From assembly GCF_020520425.1 (NCBI RefSeq), contig NC_079492.1:111883157-111947156 (forward strand): 64,000 nt of DNA. The letters run 5' to 3'. This stretch comes from Spinacia oleracea (taxonomy: Eukaryota > Streptophyta > Magnoliopsida > Caryophyllales > Amaranthaceae). The position numbers were made by a program, and so were the translations under genes. The notes under the pieces are model-generated. The model saw only the letters and a list, made by a program, of their open reading frames with translations. It made no database searches and was not told the origin of the DNA. Positions 41,961 through 53,657 of the stretch are shown one piece after another; positions within the stretch are counted from its first letter, which is position 1, and every line of letters starts with the position of its first letter.

Positions 41961-42665
41961 TGCACATTTGAGCCTTGTTTGACCATTATAGGTCATATTT
42001 AGGCTAAAATGAGGCATTTTCGCTCCCAACTTTGAACTAACAAACCTAAAACCTCATTTCAAACTTACTACATGATTCATATGATTAGTTTTAACTTTCC
42101 GAGACTCAATCCAATCTATTTATGCACATTTGAGACTTGTTTGGCCGTTCTAGGTCATATTTAGGCTAAAATGACATTTTCGCTCACAACTTTGAACTAT
42201 CGAACTTAGGAACTCATTTCAAACTTATTGCATGATTCATATGATTCGTTTTAACTTTCCAAGATTAAATCCAATCTATTTATGCACATTTGAGACTTGT
42301 TTGGTTGTTATAGGTCATATTTAGGCTAAAATGAGACATTTTCGCTCCCAACTTTGAACTAAAGAACCTAAAGACTCATTTTAAACCCTTTACATGATTA
42401 ATATGCTTAGTTTTAAGTTTCCAAGACTCCTTCCAATCTAATTACGCACATTTAAGGCTCATTGGGTCGTTATAGGTCATATTTAGACTAAAATGACATT
42501 TTCGTTCCCCACTTTGAACTAAATAACCTAAGGAATCATTTCAAACTTATTATATGATTAATATGCTTAGTTTAAAGTTTTCAATACTCATTCCAATATA
42601 TGTATGTACATTTAAGGCTCATTGGGTCGTTATAAGTCATAATAGACTAAAATGACATTTAATCT
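41961..42665 (+). repeat. About 160-bp tandem array in E3, right part
   Basis: About four to five units continue after the Mutator-type element; the last is followed by TTTTTGTTTTTGAAG and the conserved 3' exon. Confidence 0.9.
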
Positions 42666-42695
42666 AATGCTCTTCTAAAATTTTTGTTTTTGAAG

Positions 42696-42782
42696 ATCTA
42701 TACACCGAGGAATGCGACTTATGCTAGTGAGGAAATTGATGTGGTTCATGATCAATGGGCTAATTGTTTTACCAGCAAGTAG
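42696..42782 (+). pseudogene. Conserved 3' exon of the CACTA family (E3)
   Basis: After the acceptor TTTTTGAAG, 28 codons starting IYTPRNATYASEEIDVVHDQ and ending in FTSK are open up to TAG. It is colinear with the E2 copy (27804-27905) without indels, but ends five codons earlier. Confidence 0.58.
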
Positions 42783-43059
42783 TTATTATTAGCCTGGGCG
42801 CGCTTGATCGAGTTGGTTTAGATGTTATAGAACAATTTTTTTTATTAAAATGTATGCGTACGTTGAAATTAGAACGTACATATATTTAAATGTATTGGTA
42901 CGTGCACTTTGGTTTTGGGATATATTCAAAACTACAGTTATTGTTTTTATATTTGTTATACAGGTTGCGATATTCTATTATTGTTGTGACAAGTTTCTAT
43001 ATTTGGTGTAAGGCACTCTAGGTATCCCTAAACAAAATTAGAATTTTCCTGCCAAAAGT

Positions 43060-43410
43060 GCTTTGTTGCAGCTTACACATGCAGCGTACATATATATGTG
43101 TACGCTGCAACAAGGGTGTAAAATTTAGCACAATTCCAGACTTGTTGCAGCGTACAAATAGATGTACCCTGCAACAGGTGGGGTCTTTTACAACATACAA
43201 ATACGCTGTAACAAGTCAAGATTTTGGCCAAATTTTTGACACTTGTTACGGCGTACATGCATATGTACGCTGTAAAAAAGTACTTTTTGTAGCGAACATT
43301 GTACGCTGTAACAAGTTCGGACTTGTTGTAGGCCCCCCAGTTGTAGCATGCGATGTACGCTGCAACATGGGTCTAAAAGCCCGCTGCAATAAGGGTTTTT
43401 TCTACTAGTG
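43060..43410 (+). repeat. E3 right subterminal palindromes and terminus
   Basis: Same layout as 18835-19178 in E1: TGCAGCGTACATA facing TGTGTACGCTGCAA, then decayed pairs, then the terminal repeat and the AAC duplication. Confidence 0.9.
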
Positions 43411-43866
43411 AACATTGAAGAACTCGATGGATCATTGATGACCCACGAGTTATACTTAGGAACTCACGAGGGTGCGTCATTTTTTATGACACATTACATC
43501 AGCACAATGCATAAGAACAAGGGTTAAAATACAAAGAGGATTTTCCGGATAAAGGAACACCTCAAGATTCTTAACTACGTTCAAGGGAAAATTCTGACTT
43601 TGAGTTGGATAAGAGGTATGTTTTTTTTTAAACATTCTGCTATTTGTTTTCAAAATGGAACCTAAGCAAAGTAGTGTTCCTAGTTCTAATAATTAGACTT
43701 ATGAATGCCTAAGTGACGGGAAACAATGCGTGGAACTGGTTGTTCCTAGTAATTCATTAGCTATATATTTTATTCTATCACTAAAAGACTTATAATAATG
43801 TAGGGAAATCTTACTTAAGTTTAAAATTTGTTGAAGTTTCCTCGAATTTCCCTTAAGACTCATTGA
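43411..43866 (+). mobile_element. Family S copy B resumes after E3
   Basis: Begins AACATTGAAGAACTCGATGG and matches copy C from about 59652 on (ACATTGAGGAACTCGCTGG, then GACCCACGAGTTATACTTAG). A donor-like GAGGTATG lies at 43613. No coding region is present. Confidence 0.82.
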
Positions 43867-44631
43867 ATTGTGTGTTATACGTGTAGAGTTTATGTGAATA
43901 GTCTTCCTTATAAAATTCACACTACAATTTTTCTGTATTGTACATGAGCTACAATTGAATTAAGGACTCACTGATGTCTTTGTTATATTACCCTTAGTTT
44001 CTAAATTGTTTATACGTTAATTAAAAGGAAAAAGAAGCAAAAAGTGATATTCCATTTGCTTATGGAACAAAACAAGGTTTTCTCATTCGAACCATGTGCA
44101 CTCTTAAAAATGTCCAATTCCTGTAAATGTGTGATAAATTATTTCTTCCATGATATCCACCAATTAAACTTGTTAATCACAAAAATGTTTCCTACACTTT
44201 TCCTACCGTATCTCTACAACATATTAGAGATCACAAAATCAATTCATATCACACATTGATTTCTTTTTCGTTTCAAAAACATTCCCCAAAATTCATAACT
44301 ATGTAAAAATTCTCTACTAAATATTCCTCCTTTATCACTTAAACGATGTAGCAATTGTTGAGGGGGAACTAATTAGCAAGGTGATAAATAGAGTTGTCAT
44401 GTATAATTCAGAAAGGAATAATTATAGGAGATTAAAGAGGAACAAAAAGGGAGAAAGAAGAAAAATGAAAAAAAAAAAGAAAAAAGAAAAAAGAGGGGAA
44501 TAAAAAGAGAGCTGTGTGAATGAAGAAATAGAAGAGATAAGAAGTTCCTACAAGCAGTTAAGTTTCCAAGTTGAAATGCAAATGAAGCTGTTAGTATCTC
44601 AAAGAATTATCTGTCAAAAATAACAAGTTCT
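43867..44631 (+). mobile_element. Family S copy B, block shared with copy A
   Basis: Matches 8395-9110 throughout, including the A/G-rich run at 44420-44515. It ends at GTTCT, where the Gypsy-2 LTR is inserted. Confidence 0.82.
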
Positions 44632-45109
44632 TGTAGACACCTACTTTTGTCCCCATTCCCGAAAGGGAAAGGTTAGATGATGAAAACATAAATCTCCACT
44701 TGACAACGCATCTCCTATAAAATAACGAATCTCAATTCCCCTTTTCATTTCACCCGAAAACCTGTTATTTATAGAAACCTGCTATTTATGGAAACATGCT
44801 AAAAATAGTAACTGCCGTAAAGGGTAGCTTCTAAAAGTGGCAAGTCATAAAAGATAGAAACCTGTCAGAATTAGGTGTTGCACTCCAACATAAATCTTAA
44901 ATGAGATAGAAAACTGCAAGAATCCTATTCCTAATATGATTCGAAAATAAGAGTTACGTATTAATTAAAATCCTAACGAGCCTAGAGTTCGTAACGGGCC
45001 CAGACGCATTCCGTCATGAAATTGATACGCACTAAAAGACTCGATTAAGTCTCAAACACTACGGATTTCAGGAATCCGAATCTGACTAAGAAAACAGCCC
45101 AAACATCAA

Positions 45110-45212
45110 TTTCAACGCCCAGCCCTAGGCGCTGAAATTGCATGGGTCCTATTTTCAACGCCCAGAGCTGGGCGCCGAAATCTTAGACGCCTAGAGCTGG
45201 GCGCTGAAAATA
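45110..45212. repeat. GC-rich hairpin cassettes in the Gypsy-2 LTR
   Basis: Two cassettes lie back to back: AACGCCCAGCCCTAGGCGCT, then AACGCCCAGAGCTGGGCGCC and GACGCCTAGAGCTGGGCGCT. The Gypsy-1 LTR has only one pair here. Confidence 0.8.
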
Positions 45213-45283
45213 CCTGGAACGTGTTTTTTCCTAATTCCTCGAGGATTAGAGTTCTACAATTCTATCTTTCCACGAACTCTTTT

Positions 45284-45293
45284 CTATAAATAA
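45284..45293 (+). promoter_or_regulatory. Putative TATA box of the Gypsy-2 LTR
   Basis: CTATAAATAA, conserved with the Gypsy-1 LTR at the equivalent site. Confidence 0.6.
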
Positions 45294-46149
45294 GGCCCTA
45301 AAGTTCGACGTGAAAAGGACAACAACACAATTCATATTCAGAGTATTGACTCCAACCCTTAGCCTAAGCCTCTCGCTGCGAAATTTTTCACGCGTTCTGT
45401 CGCAATCGATCCATAAATCGAACAGAACGTATCCTGTCCCATAATTTGAGATTCGTTAAATAAAAAGGAGAAATAGCAAAGTCAAAGTGGTTAGTTTTCT
45501 GAGAACCGTGACGCACCTCTCAAGGGTGCGTCGTAATGTGTCCCTTTTCGATGATTTAACTGCTTTCCTCGCCCTTTTTATGAACTGTTAAACTAACTAA
45601 ATCTGATTGTTCTATCACGCCTAACAAATATAATATTTTTGGGAAATTGGATTATTATGCTAGGTCCCTTAATGCTATTTAAATCAGATAATCGCGATCG
45701 ATCTAGTATTATATGTTGCATATTGCTAAAATCAACTCAGATTAGCTTAATAGTTAACGCATGTCCCTTCAATTATTTATGCCGAGCTAGTAAGGATATC
45801 CTGCCTCTGGAGTTATCGACGAGCGAGTACTCCTCTCGGTAGTTACAGTCCCCCGAACCCTCAATCTCTACCTTGCGGGTGTATGTTGAGAGATCCTCAC
45901 ACCAGGGATCACAAGGGAACCTATGGCCATCGTGGTCAAACATAATTGCACTCCCTTTATGTCACGATAACCGGGTTTTGTCAGTTTTTCTCATTGTCGT
46001 TAAAAACTGAATGGCGACTCCTATATTACTAGTCAATTGGGTGTAAACTCACAGGAAATCCAATTACACTTGATTGAATAAAAAGAATCGTCACACCCAC
46101 GAGGGACGAGGTCACGCATTAGCCTCGTGCTTTTTCGACCCCCTTACAG

Positions 46150-46167
46150 TGGCGACTCCGCTGGGAA
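46150..46167 (+). other. Primer binding site of Gypsy-2
   Basis: TGGCGACTCCGCTGGGAA starts two bases after the LTR end. I recall primer sites of this kind in Tat/Ogre elements (reported as tRNA-Arg); I could not check the pairing. Confidence 0.8.
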
Positions 46168-46966
46168 TAGTGAAGGAAATACTCGCGCTTGTAGGTAATC
46201 AAAATAGCCGAAGGGTGAAACGATCCTACCCCGCGTTTATTTCCCCATCAAGTTGGGACGACCTGAAAATCAGCATATTAATGTGAACGGGCAGAACCGC
46301 ATAACGAATCTCGGCTCCCTCGGGAGTTGGGACTAAGGATACCTTTTTTCGCCAATAGGGGGGTGAATACGCCGCGTATGTTGCCCACTCGGTACTTCTG
46401 CAGGTAGTACACCTATCCCGAACCCAATCGCTCACTCATTAGGTCCCTCTCGCCTGCATGCCCCCCTTGGCTTGCACTTGCGGGTTGGCCTCTTGAGCGA
46501 AATTCGTCTGTTGAAGACACTACCTCGACCGGGGCATGTGTTGGATCTACGATAGAAGCGGTACCAAGCCAGGCGCAAATAACTACCCATAGAATTAGCC
46601 TATCATAAACTACGTGACATATTTAATTTTCAAATCCATGTTTGTAATGTAGTTATGTGTAGCGAACTATGTGACTATGTTATGATTGTGCGTACGAATA
46701 ATTCTAGACAAATAATGCTAGAAAACTAACGACCTTAAAAATTGCCCAAACATTCATGAACCAATTGGCCAAAGAGTTATACCAACATACGTGTTTCGCA
46801 AGCCCGAACGATCGCCACAAAAATAAGCGACGCTCGGGATGGCCTGTAACGAATCCCACAAACGCTGCACAACGCGTAAAGGACGTTATTAGGCAAGCAC
46901 CCAAAATTGAAGTCGCATAAACAAAAGTAGACGCAAACAGAAAACGAGAACCACCCAGGGACGCAC

Positions 46967-47021
46967 TTTCAGCGCCCCTGGCTGGGCGCCAGAATTTCTC
47001 ACGCCCATATATGGGCGCTGT
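46967..47021. repeat. Hairpin cassette 1 in the Gypsy-2 body
   Basis: TTCAGCGCCCCTGGCTGGGC, then ACGCCCATATATGGGCGCTG. The second half is a perfect palindrome core (GCCCATATATGGGC). Confidence 0.8.
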
Positions 47022-49182
47022 AGTTGCTGCCTGGCCTTTTGGTCAGGCACAGCAGCCTCGGTGCCCACGCATGAACTTTTCGTGAATTTTTTTTTTCTAC
47101 GAGGGCGTATGAAATAGCACTCGATTCTAGAAGCGACTTATAAAAAATAAATAACTCTTTGTGTCGTTGTTAGGCCTCCTACGACGACAATGCTCGGCAT
47201 CAAAACCGAGCATGCTAATTAAACGACCTTGAATGTCACATGGGCAAAATATTCAAAAAATAATGTTCGAATAAAGTCTTCAAGAAAAAAAATAAATGTT
47301 CAAATAAATCCTAGTCTAGACTAGGCTATGCCAAAATACAATCCAAATCCTAAGTCTTAGTTGTCTTATCCATAGAATCGGTCCTAATGCTTGGTGTCGT
47401 TCTGAAAGTTAAAAGGTTAAACCATATTGAGTCTCCCTTCCTAACATTTAAATCAATGAGCACCCATATGTAATTGTCATCCCTTGCTAAGAATCCACGG
47501 CCTCAATACTCTCTCTCACCAATAAAAAGAACATATTATTTAATTCAAGTATTTGCAAAATGGAAACAGTCATATTCTGAAAATCATTCCTCCATAGTCG
47601 CACAACCCCCAAAGTGAACGTAAGGCGTCAATACCATTGGCAAAAAAAATTATTAATGGCCTCAAGGCTTATGATCACATTGGGTCACGACTATCATAGT
47701 CCTTTCGAGCCACTCGCTCCTTGAAATACTACTAAGTACGGACTAAAAGATTTTCCAAGAATGCAACATGACCAACCATGAAAATACCCAAATCAGCATA
47801 CCATAAGGCTACCATTGGGGTAAAGAAATACACACTAAGAGAGAAGCCGCACTAATGATTCTAGCCTTGTAAAAATGGAAATTCGATCTCCCCAATTAAC
47901 TACCTTGCTAACATGGCGCATGACAAATGAACACCCAAGGGTTAAAATCTAAAGTGTCAACCAACGAAAGTTATGGTCCAATTAGCCTAAGTCTGAGAGT
48001 CGCTTGGTCAAGTATTATAGGCTTACGCCACGTCGTTGTTTTGGGTCTAGGCCACCTCTTTGTATTCATACACGGATTATAATCAGAAAAGTTAATGAAA
48101 GTTCGAGTCTAAATCACAACTTCCAATTAAATCCCGAAAACTGGAATCTGAAAAGAAGCAAAAAAATTATTTTCGATGTAAGTCTTTCGTTAAATTTCAA
48201 TAAGGTAAAAATAACATTTTGAATCTACGCTATTTGCACATAAGAAACGACTAAATATGCTTGCAAAGTAAGACAATTTAAAGGTCCACCCTAGGCCTAC
48301 TAAAGCTAAAGGTGTGGCCTAGGCCTACTAAAGTTAAAGGTCCACTATAGGCCTACCAAACGAGGCTCACTTAGTCTCGCCTCGTGACTCAAAAACCACA
48401 ACCATCTACCTTTTAGCCCAAATAAATTTTTTGAAGGATTTATGTTAGGGAGAAATCCCATGCAAAAAAGGAAAAAATAGAAAGAGAAAAGGGAGAGCGA
48501 AAAGAGCGAGCCATGAAATACTTAGCCCGTACCTCCCAAAGTGCGAAATTTACCCAAGTAAACGAAGGAAAAGAAATGAGTCAACCAATCCAAATCATGC
48601 CACAAAGACTACATAAAGTTCTACGATGTCTACCCTTTCCAATCCTTATGTTCTTAGACGCCTTCGCTCTGGGGCCCCTGTTCAGCTCATTTAACCCATC
48701 CATGTTCTCATTGCCATAACTCAAGAAACCATTACCTCGACTCTTGTTCCTGAACTTGTTGTCAACGCAAACCACGCACGCTCATTGACACGTGCGTCAT
48801 ACCCATTATTTCCAAAGCCCAAACCCGCTCTTACACTACCATTAGTATAATGACGATATAACTTATTTGGATACATCCTTGAGCCGTCCCCATACTACTC
48901 ATTGGCCTAAATTGATGTAAACTCATGACACTAGCTTGAGGCTGCAAATTGTGAGTCCTAGCAGATATAATCCTCATGCTTGACCAATACCTATACAAAT
49001 TATCCTATCTCATACAACACATCTTTCAAACCGTCTTGAGTCACGAATAAAAAAGGAAAACAAATGAAAAGTACAAAAAAGTAATAAATAATAAAAAAGG
49101 AACTTTGCAAAGCGCCTCTAAAGTTAGTCTAAAAAGAAAAAGGAGCATTTAGCGCACCAAAAAAGATCTGCCCAGGAATAAT

Positions 49183-49239
49183 TTTCAGCGCCCACAGCTG
49201 GGCGCCGAAATCTTTAAACGCCCCAGCCTGGGCGCTGAA
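49183..49239. repeat. Hairpin cassette 2 in the Gypsy-2 body
   Basis: TTCAGCGCCCACAGCTGGGC, then AACGCCCCAGCCTGGGCGCT. Flanks resemble those of cassette 3. Confidence 0.8.
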
Positions 49240-51280
49240 TCTCTCTGTTTGCCAAATTTTGTCCAGAAGTGCTCGTCATTTTATCCGCACATGCACGGAA
49301 AAATAACGAACACTTGGAGGGGTACAACACGTATTCAGGTATACGTACCAAAAAACACATGAAAAGAAAATACATCTACTTAAAAAATAAAACAAAATTT
49401 TGGCTTACGGCAAAGCAGCAGATTAAGATAATAAGGAACTTCACTTATCTCATCCTATTTCAAACATTACGGTTCCACCTCAGAACGTACTTGTTTAAAA
49501 TCAGCATTCTAAGAAACCATTTTCTAGGCTAAGAACTACGCAAGACCTGATTCCAAATTAAATCTATTTAAGGCGGATACGTAGGCAATCCATGATTCGG
49601 TCCAACCAATTTGCAAAAATATTAAAGCCTATAGAAAAAACAAGAATAAAAATAGAGTCCTTTATTGAAATTTAATTACTTACAATCCAAGTCGAAAGAA
49701 AAATTTAAGTCAAAGGAAGAATCCAAGTCATCAAGATGCCAAAATTAATGAGCACACATCGAAAAATAATAATGGCACGTACCCTAGCCAGAAGGAGCAC
49801 TCACACTCCTAGGCACTTAGCCAAGACTCAAAAAATCGCTTTGCCTCAATTGAATGGGGGCTAGCGCAAGCGTCCATGACCTCTAAAGTACTCGACTTGA
49901 CCCTCCCTAAAGCGAACTAACTCACTTAAAGACCTTCTTTTACCACTAGACATAGTCGTTCGCTTAAAGACCTTCTTTCACCACTAGACAGAATCATAAT
50001 CGCCAACAAGTAGTAAAGGCAGTAAGCTTGCAATAAAGAGGATTGTTCTACGGCGTCGCCCCATCGTTCCTTCGAGCTCAGGGCACCCATTCATGGTAAC
50101 TCAAATGCTCGCGAATCCCCTTTTTTAAAAAAAATCAGACATTGTCAATAGGACTTGGCACTTAACCAAGGCTCACCCTACTCAGACATATGTCACGGGC
50201 ATCTAAAATCGAAATCTGAAAGCATCATTAATGGGAAGACATAATAGCAACTGGGGGCTAAAAGATTGAAATGAAAGAACTAGGGAAAGAACTAAGTATG
50301 CCTTGACCTTTTTTACAGACATACACCAAGTAAATCTAAGTCGATTTGAAAACGGTTTATATTCTCGCAATTCTGGAAAAGATGGCCCTAAAAGCCTAAA
50401 GCATATGCCAAACGGGCACAGTATACCTTGACGCCTGCACCCTGGCTTCCAGCAAATCCTTAGACAGCATTCCAAAAATCGTAACAGTATTTTGATTCAC
50501 TCATGTAATCCTGTACGAACCCTTCTATAAGTCAACTTATTTAGGACACCTCGGATTGTACACAGTAGGATTCGGATTTTAAATAATTTTCAAACAATTT
50601 TCAAAGACTTCCTCGAACATAATAAAGTGTCGTTGGTTTAAGCTAAGTATGCGTTTATCCCAATGTTGCAAGTGAGTCAAAAGATTTCCAAATATAATTA
50701 TGGGTAAAGAAAGGCACCTTGCTTTTGGACAAGGCACACTTCAACATGTGACTACCTTGACCATGGCAATGTCGCACAATACGACATTTACAAGAGCAGC
50801 AGCAAAATCACTACTCGAACATACCTCGCACTAAACGAGTCTGGTTCAAAATATTCATGATCCATGTCACCATGAATGCACAAAAACGTATGCAAGGCAT
50901 TATAGCACCAAGCCAATCCCGTAGCTACAGTTGGAGGCTTGAGAAAAACACTCTAAAAATGCTCGAAATGACGAGATCATCGCAAATTCTCGACGCTAAT
51001 GCTATACATATGTCATAGGGGCTCAATCCTAAAGCTTTAATCGTGTAAAACGAACCTTAGAATGGCTACAACCCCTCCCAAATTCTAAGTGCTACTTAGA
51101 ATATATAAAGTCACCCCACTAACAATGGTAACTGAAAATCGCGAGTCACCAAAACTCCGATCAAACTACTGCACATAACGCTCGCCCTACAAGCGCCCGT
51201 TACACAGTCTACCTCGTTCCAAAGCAAAAGCGAAAGAAAAAAATCAAGGATAAGAACTGTCAAAATATACCCAGAGATAA

Positions 51281-51337
51281 TTTTCAACGCCCAGAGCTGG
51301 GCGCCTATATCTTTAACGCCCCAGCCTGGGCGCTGAA
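51281..51337. repeat. Hairpin cassette 3 in the Gypsy-2 body
   Basis: TTCAACGCCCAGAGCTGGGC, then AACGCCCCAGCCTGGGCGCT. Confidence 0.8.
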
Positions 51338-52416
51338 TCTTTCTGCTAGCCATGTTTTGCCCAGATATAAAAATAAGAAAGAAACACCTATGAATCCTCG
51401 CATCGAACGAAGTAATAAGCCGTGCAAACCCACGCAGAAGGTGCTACACTTGTTCAAGCACCTGAACGAGGTGTGATGAAGTACTCCAATGCAAAAAATA
51501 ATAATGATATCCCAACACCTGGAGGAATGGTCTAAGACACGCCGTTAGGCCACACAAGCCTACGTCGCACCATAAGTTCAACCATCCCACGGTACAAGTC
51601 TAAAAAAGAGAGTAAGGTATATTGCACTAATACATCACAACCAAGAACATGTGTAAAAGAGGCAAAGACTACTTATCGCCCAAATTCAAAATGCAAGCCA
51701 CACGACTTCTACATTAAGGATTAAAATGTAGCAAAATATTACCTACCACAAAAGGGATGGCTCGCACCTACACGAGCGGAACCCCAGGGCATCTTTCTCG
51801 AAAGAACCTACAAAAATCGTACGCCAAAAGGAAGCATCCCAACATGCATGCTTGGGGGCTCCAAGCTACAAAACCACCATAGCAAAATAAAAAATCTCGA
51901 AGCAAATGTTTGAACAATCGAAAGGGTACGATGTTTGAGCCCACTTCATGAATGGGCCTGATCCCTATCAAGCTTCTAAGCAAACTATTCAAAATCAGTC
52001 ATTGATCAAAAAAAAAAAAAAATTGATTCAAGCAAACTGATTAATGGACCGCACACAACGGCCATTCTATGAACGCTCGTTCGCACATACATATCGTCAT
52101 TCTAAGTATCGAACATTCACGAACGCGTTCAAAAGGAAAAAATATACAACAACAAGAGCGGTCAAAGTCTTACGCCTCAAGGTATGTTCCTCGACCATAT
52201 AGACTTGCCCAACTATCGCAATAACTGTACGCCTTAAGAGCAACAGTTCCTTAAAATAACCGCCCCAAAGCGACAAGCACCGTAGTCCACCAATCGGCTA
52301 CGGCTTCTCAAGAAAATCATCACGTTCTAAAAATAAAGAAAAAACAAAAGAGAAGAGAATATATAGAACTTCAAAGAGGCCAACTGTGTCATCAAGAAAG
52401 CTCGCCAGGAATTATT

Positions 52417-52475
52417 TTCAGCGCCCAGCGCTGGGCGCCGAAATCTTTAACGCCCAGGCTTGGGCGCCGAAAATG
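52417..52475. repeat. Hairpin cassette 4 in the Gypsy-2 body
   Basis: TTCAGCGCCCAGCGCTGGGC, then AACGCCCAGGCTTGGGCGCC. The first half is a perfect palindrome (GCGCCCAGCGCTGGGCGC). Confidence 0.8.
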
Positions 52476-53009
52476 ATCCCAGACCCTCTCTGACTTCTAT
52501 AGGGTCCTGCCATATTCATTTGACTTGAAAGTCGCCGATTTCTTTACTGAAAGTCGCACCTCACCACTTTGTTAAGAGTAGCACACCACTACAAAGATCG
52601 CTCGCACTTACGAGCACAATTCTAAACAAGATCAAGGACATTACAGAATGCGTAGGAACCTCTTTGACAAGAAATGACCGTCAAGCACGAATGCTTGGGG
52701 GCTCGAAGGAAAATATATATTATGCAAAGTAAAAACAATATTCCCAGACTACGCTGTACGAAGTCCCGTGTTTGGATGTCTCAAAAATAAAACCGGTTTA
52801 CGACCTCAAGACAAAGGTCGCCGTTGATGCTTATACATAGTCCCCTAATCAAGGACCCAGGTAATGGCAAAATTGAGCCATAAAGACTAGCTCAAAACCA
52901 TGAAAGATGATGACCACCAGATAATGGTCCGTCTAAGCATGTTGTCAACCCACATTCAGGTTGTAACTAAATTCGAGCATCCCTCGAAAGAAAACCAAAT
53001 TCTTCAAAA

Positions 53010-53530
53010 CACAAAAACAGGCTCGCCCACCTCCAGCGGGCGGGGTCTGCGTCACTAGCCGCGCAGGTCCTCAGTTTTCAAAAAATAAAGTCTTCAAATT
53101 CAAAATAGGCTCGCCATCTTCAGCCGGCGGGGTCTACGGCGCAAACCATGTAGGTCCTCATTTTCAAAAAATGAACACAAAACAAATTTCAAAATAGATT
53201 CGTCCACTTCTATCGGACGGGGTGTCCACCCTTAGCGGACAGGTTCGCCATCTTTAGCCGGCGGGGTCTACGTCACAAGACGCGTAGGTCCTTATTTTCA
53301 AAATTTCAAAAAAAGATTCGTCCACTTTTTCGGACGGGGCGTCCACCCTTAGCGGACAGGTTCACCATCTTCAGCCGGCGGAGTCTACGTCACAAGCCGC
53401 GTACGTCCTTATTTTCAAATATTCAAAAACAAGATTCGTCCACTTTTTCGGACGGGGCGTCCACCCTTAGCGGACAGGCTCGCCATCTTTAGCCGGCGGG
53501 GTCTACGTCATAAGTCGCGTAGGTCCTTAG
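53010..53530. repeat. GC-rich tandem array with small hairpins
   Basis: About five diverged units with a period near 120 bp where clearest (53220-53530). Each has CATCTTTAGCCGGCGGGG, CTACGTCACAAGCCGCGTAG and, in later units, CGTCCACTTTTTCGGACGGG followed by GTCCACCCTTAGCGGACAGG. The last three are short inverted repeats. The array sits just before the polypurine tract. Confidence 0.85.
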
Positions 53531-53657
53531 TCGCTGCAGCGATAACTTTTTCCGATTTTCCCTTTTCCAAAAATTAAAAGGATTGGTTTTCCGTTTTTCC
53601 AAAAAAGAGCGATGTGCTGGATTTTTCTTCGTTTTACATCCCATAAAAACAAGGGGG

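Larger units (their letters stand above)
25197..43410 (+). mobile_element. Pack-CACTA element E3 (exonuclease and K+ channel cargo)
   Basis: The left end CACTAGTAGAAAAAACCCC at 25197 and its complement ending at 43410 are flanked by AAC at 25194-25196 and 43411-43413. The body without E2 is about 9.0 kb. It holds a left subterminal block, a GC-rich leader, fragments of an RNA exonuclease 4-like gene, an unknown gene and a SKOR/GORK-type channel, an array of about 160 bp per unit, the family 3' exon and the palindromic right end. The unoccupied site exists in family S copy C at about 59650. Inside E3 are E2, a MITE and a Mutator-type element. Confidence 0.95.
44632..46148 (+). mobile_element. 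Gypsy-type LTR (Gypsy-2), plus strand
   Basis: The LTR starts TGTAGACACCTACTTTTG and ends CCCTTACA, and a primer site follows at 46150. It is 1517 bp. It is homologous to the inverted LTR at 13-1476. A TATA-like box lies at 45284-45293 and hairpin cassettes at 45110-45212. The host sequence before it (family S) does not reappear in the window, so the right flank was lost or displaced by later insertions. Confidence 0.9.
46168..53657 (+). mobile_element. Gypsy-2 internal region, non-coding
   Basis: About 7.5 kb without any gag, protease, reverse transcriptase or integrase frame; the longest open frames are under 100 codons and motif-free. It is therefore a large non-coding derivative. Hairpin cassettes recur at 46967, 49183, 51281 and 52417, and the sequence around those at 49183 and 51281 is alignable, so part of the body arose by internal duplication. 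A GC-rich array lies at 53010-53530. The region ends in AAAAACAAGGGGGC (53645-53658), a polypurine tract, but the expected 3' LTR does not follow. Confidence 0.78.

Noticed and set aside
1-46148. The two Gypsy LTRs (13-1476 and 44632-46148) as ends of one element
   Set aside because: They are in opposite orientation, too diverged, and each has its own adjacent primer site.
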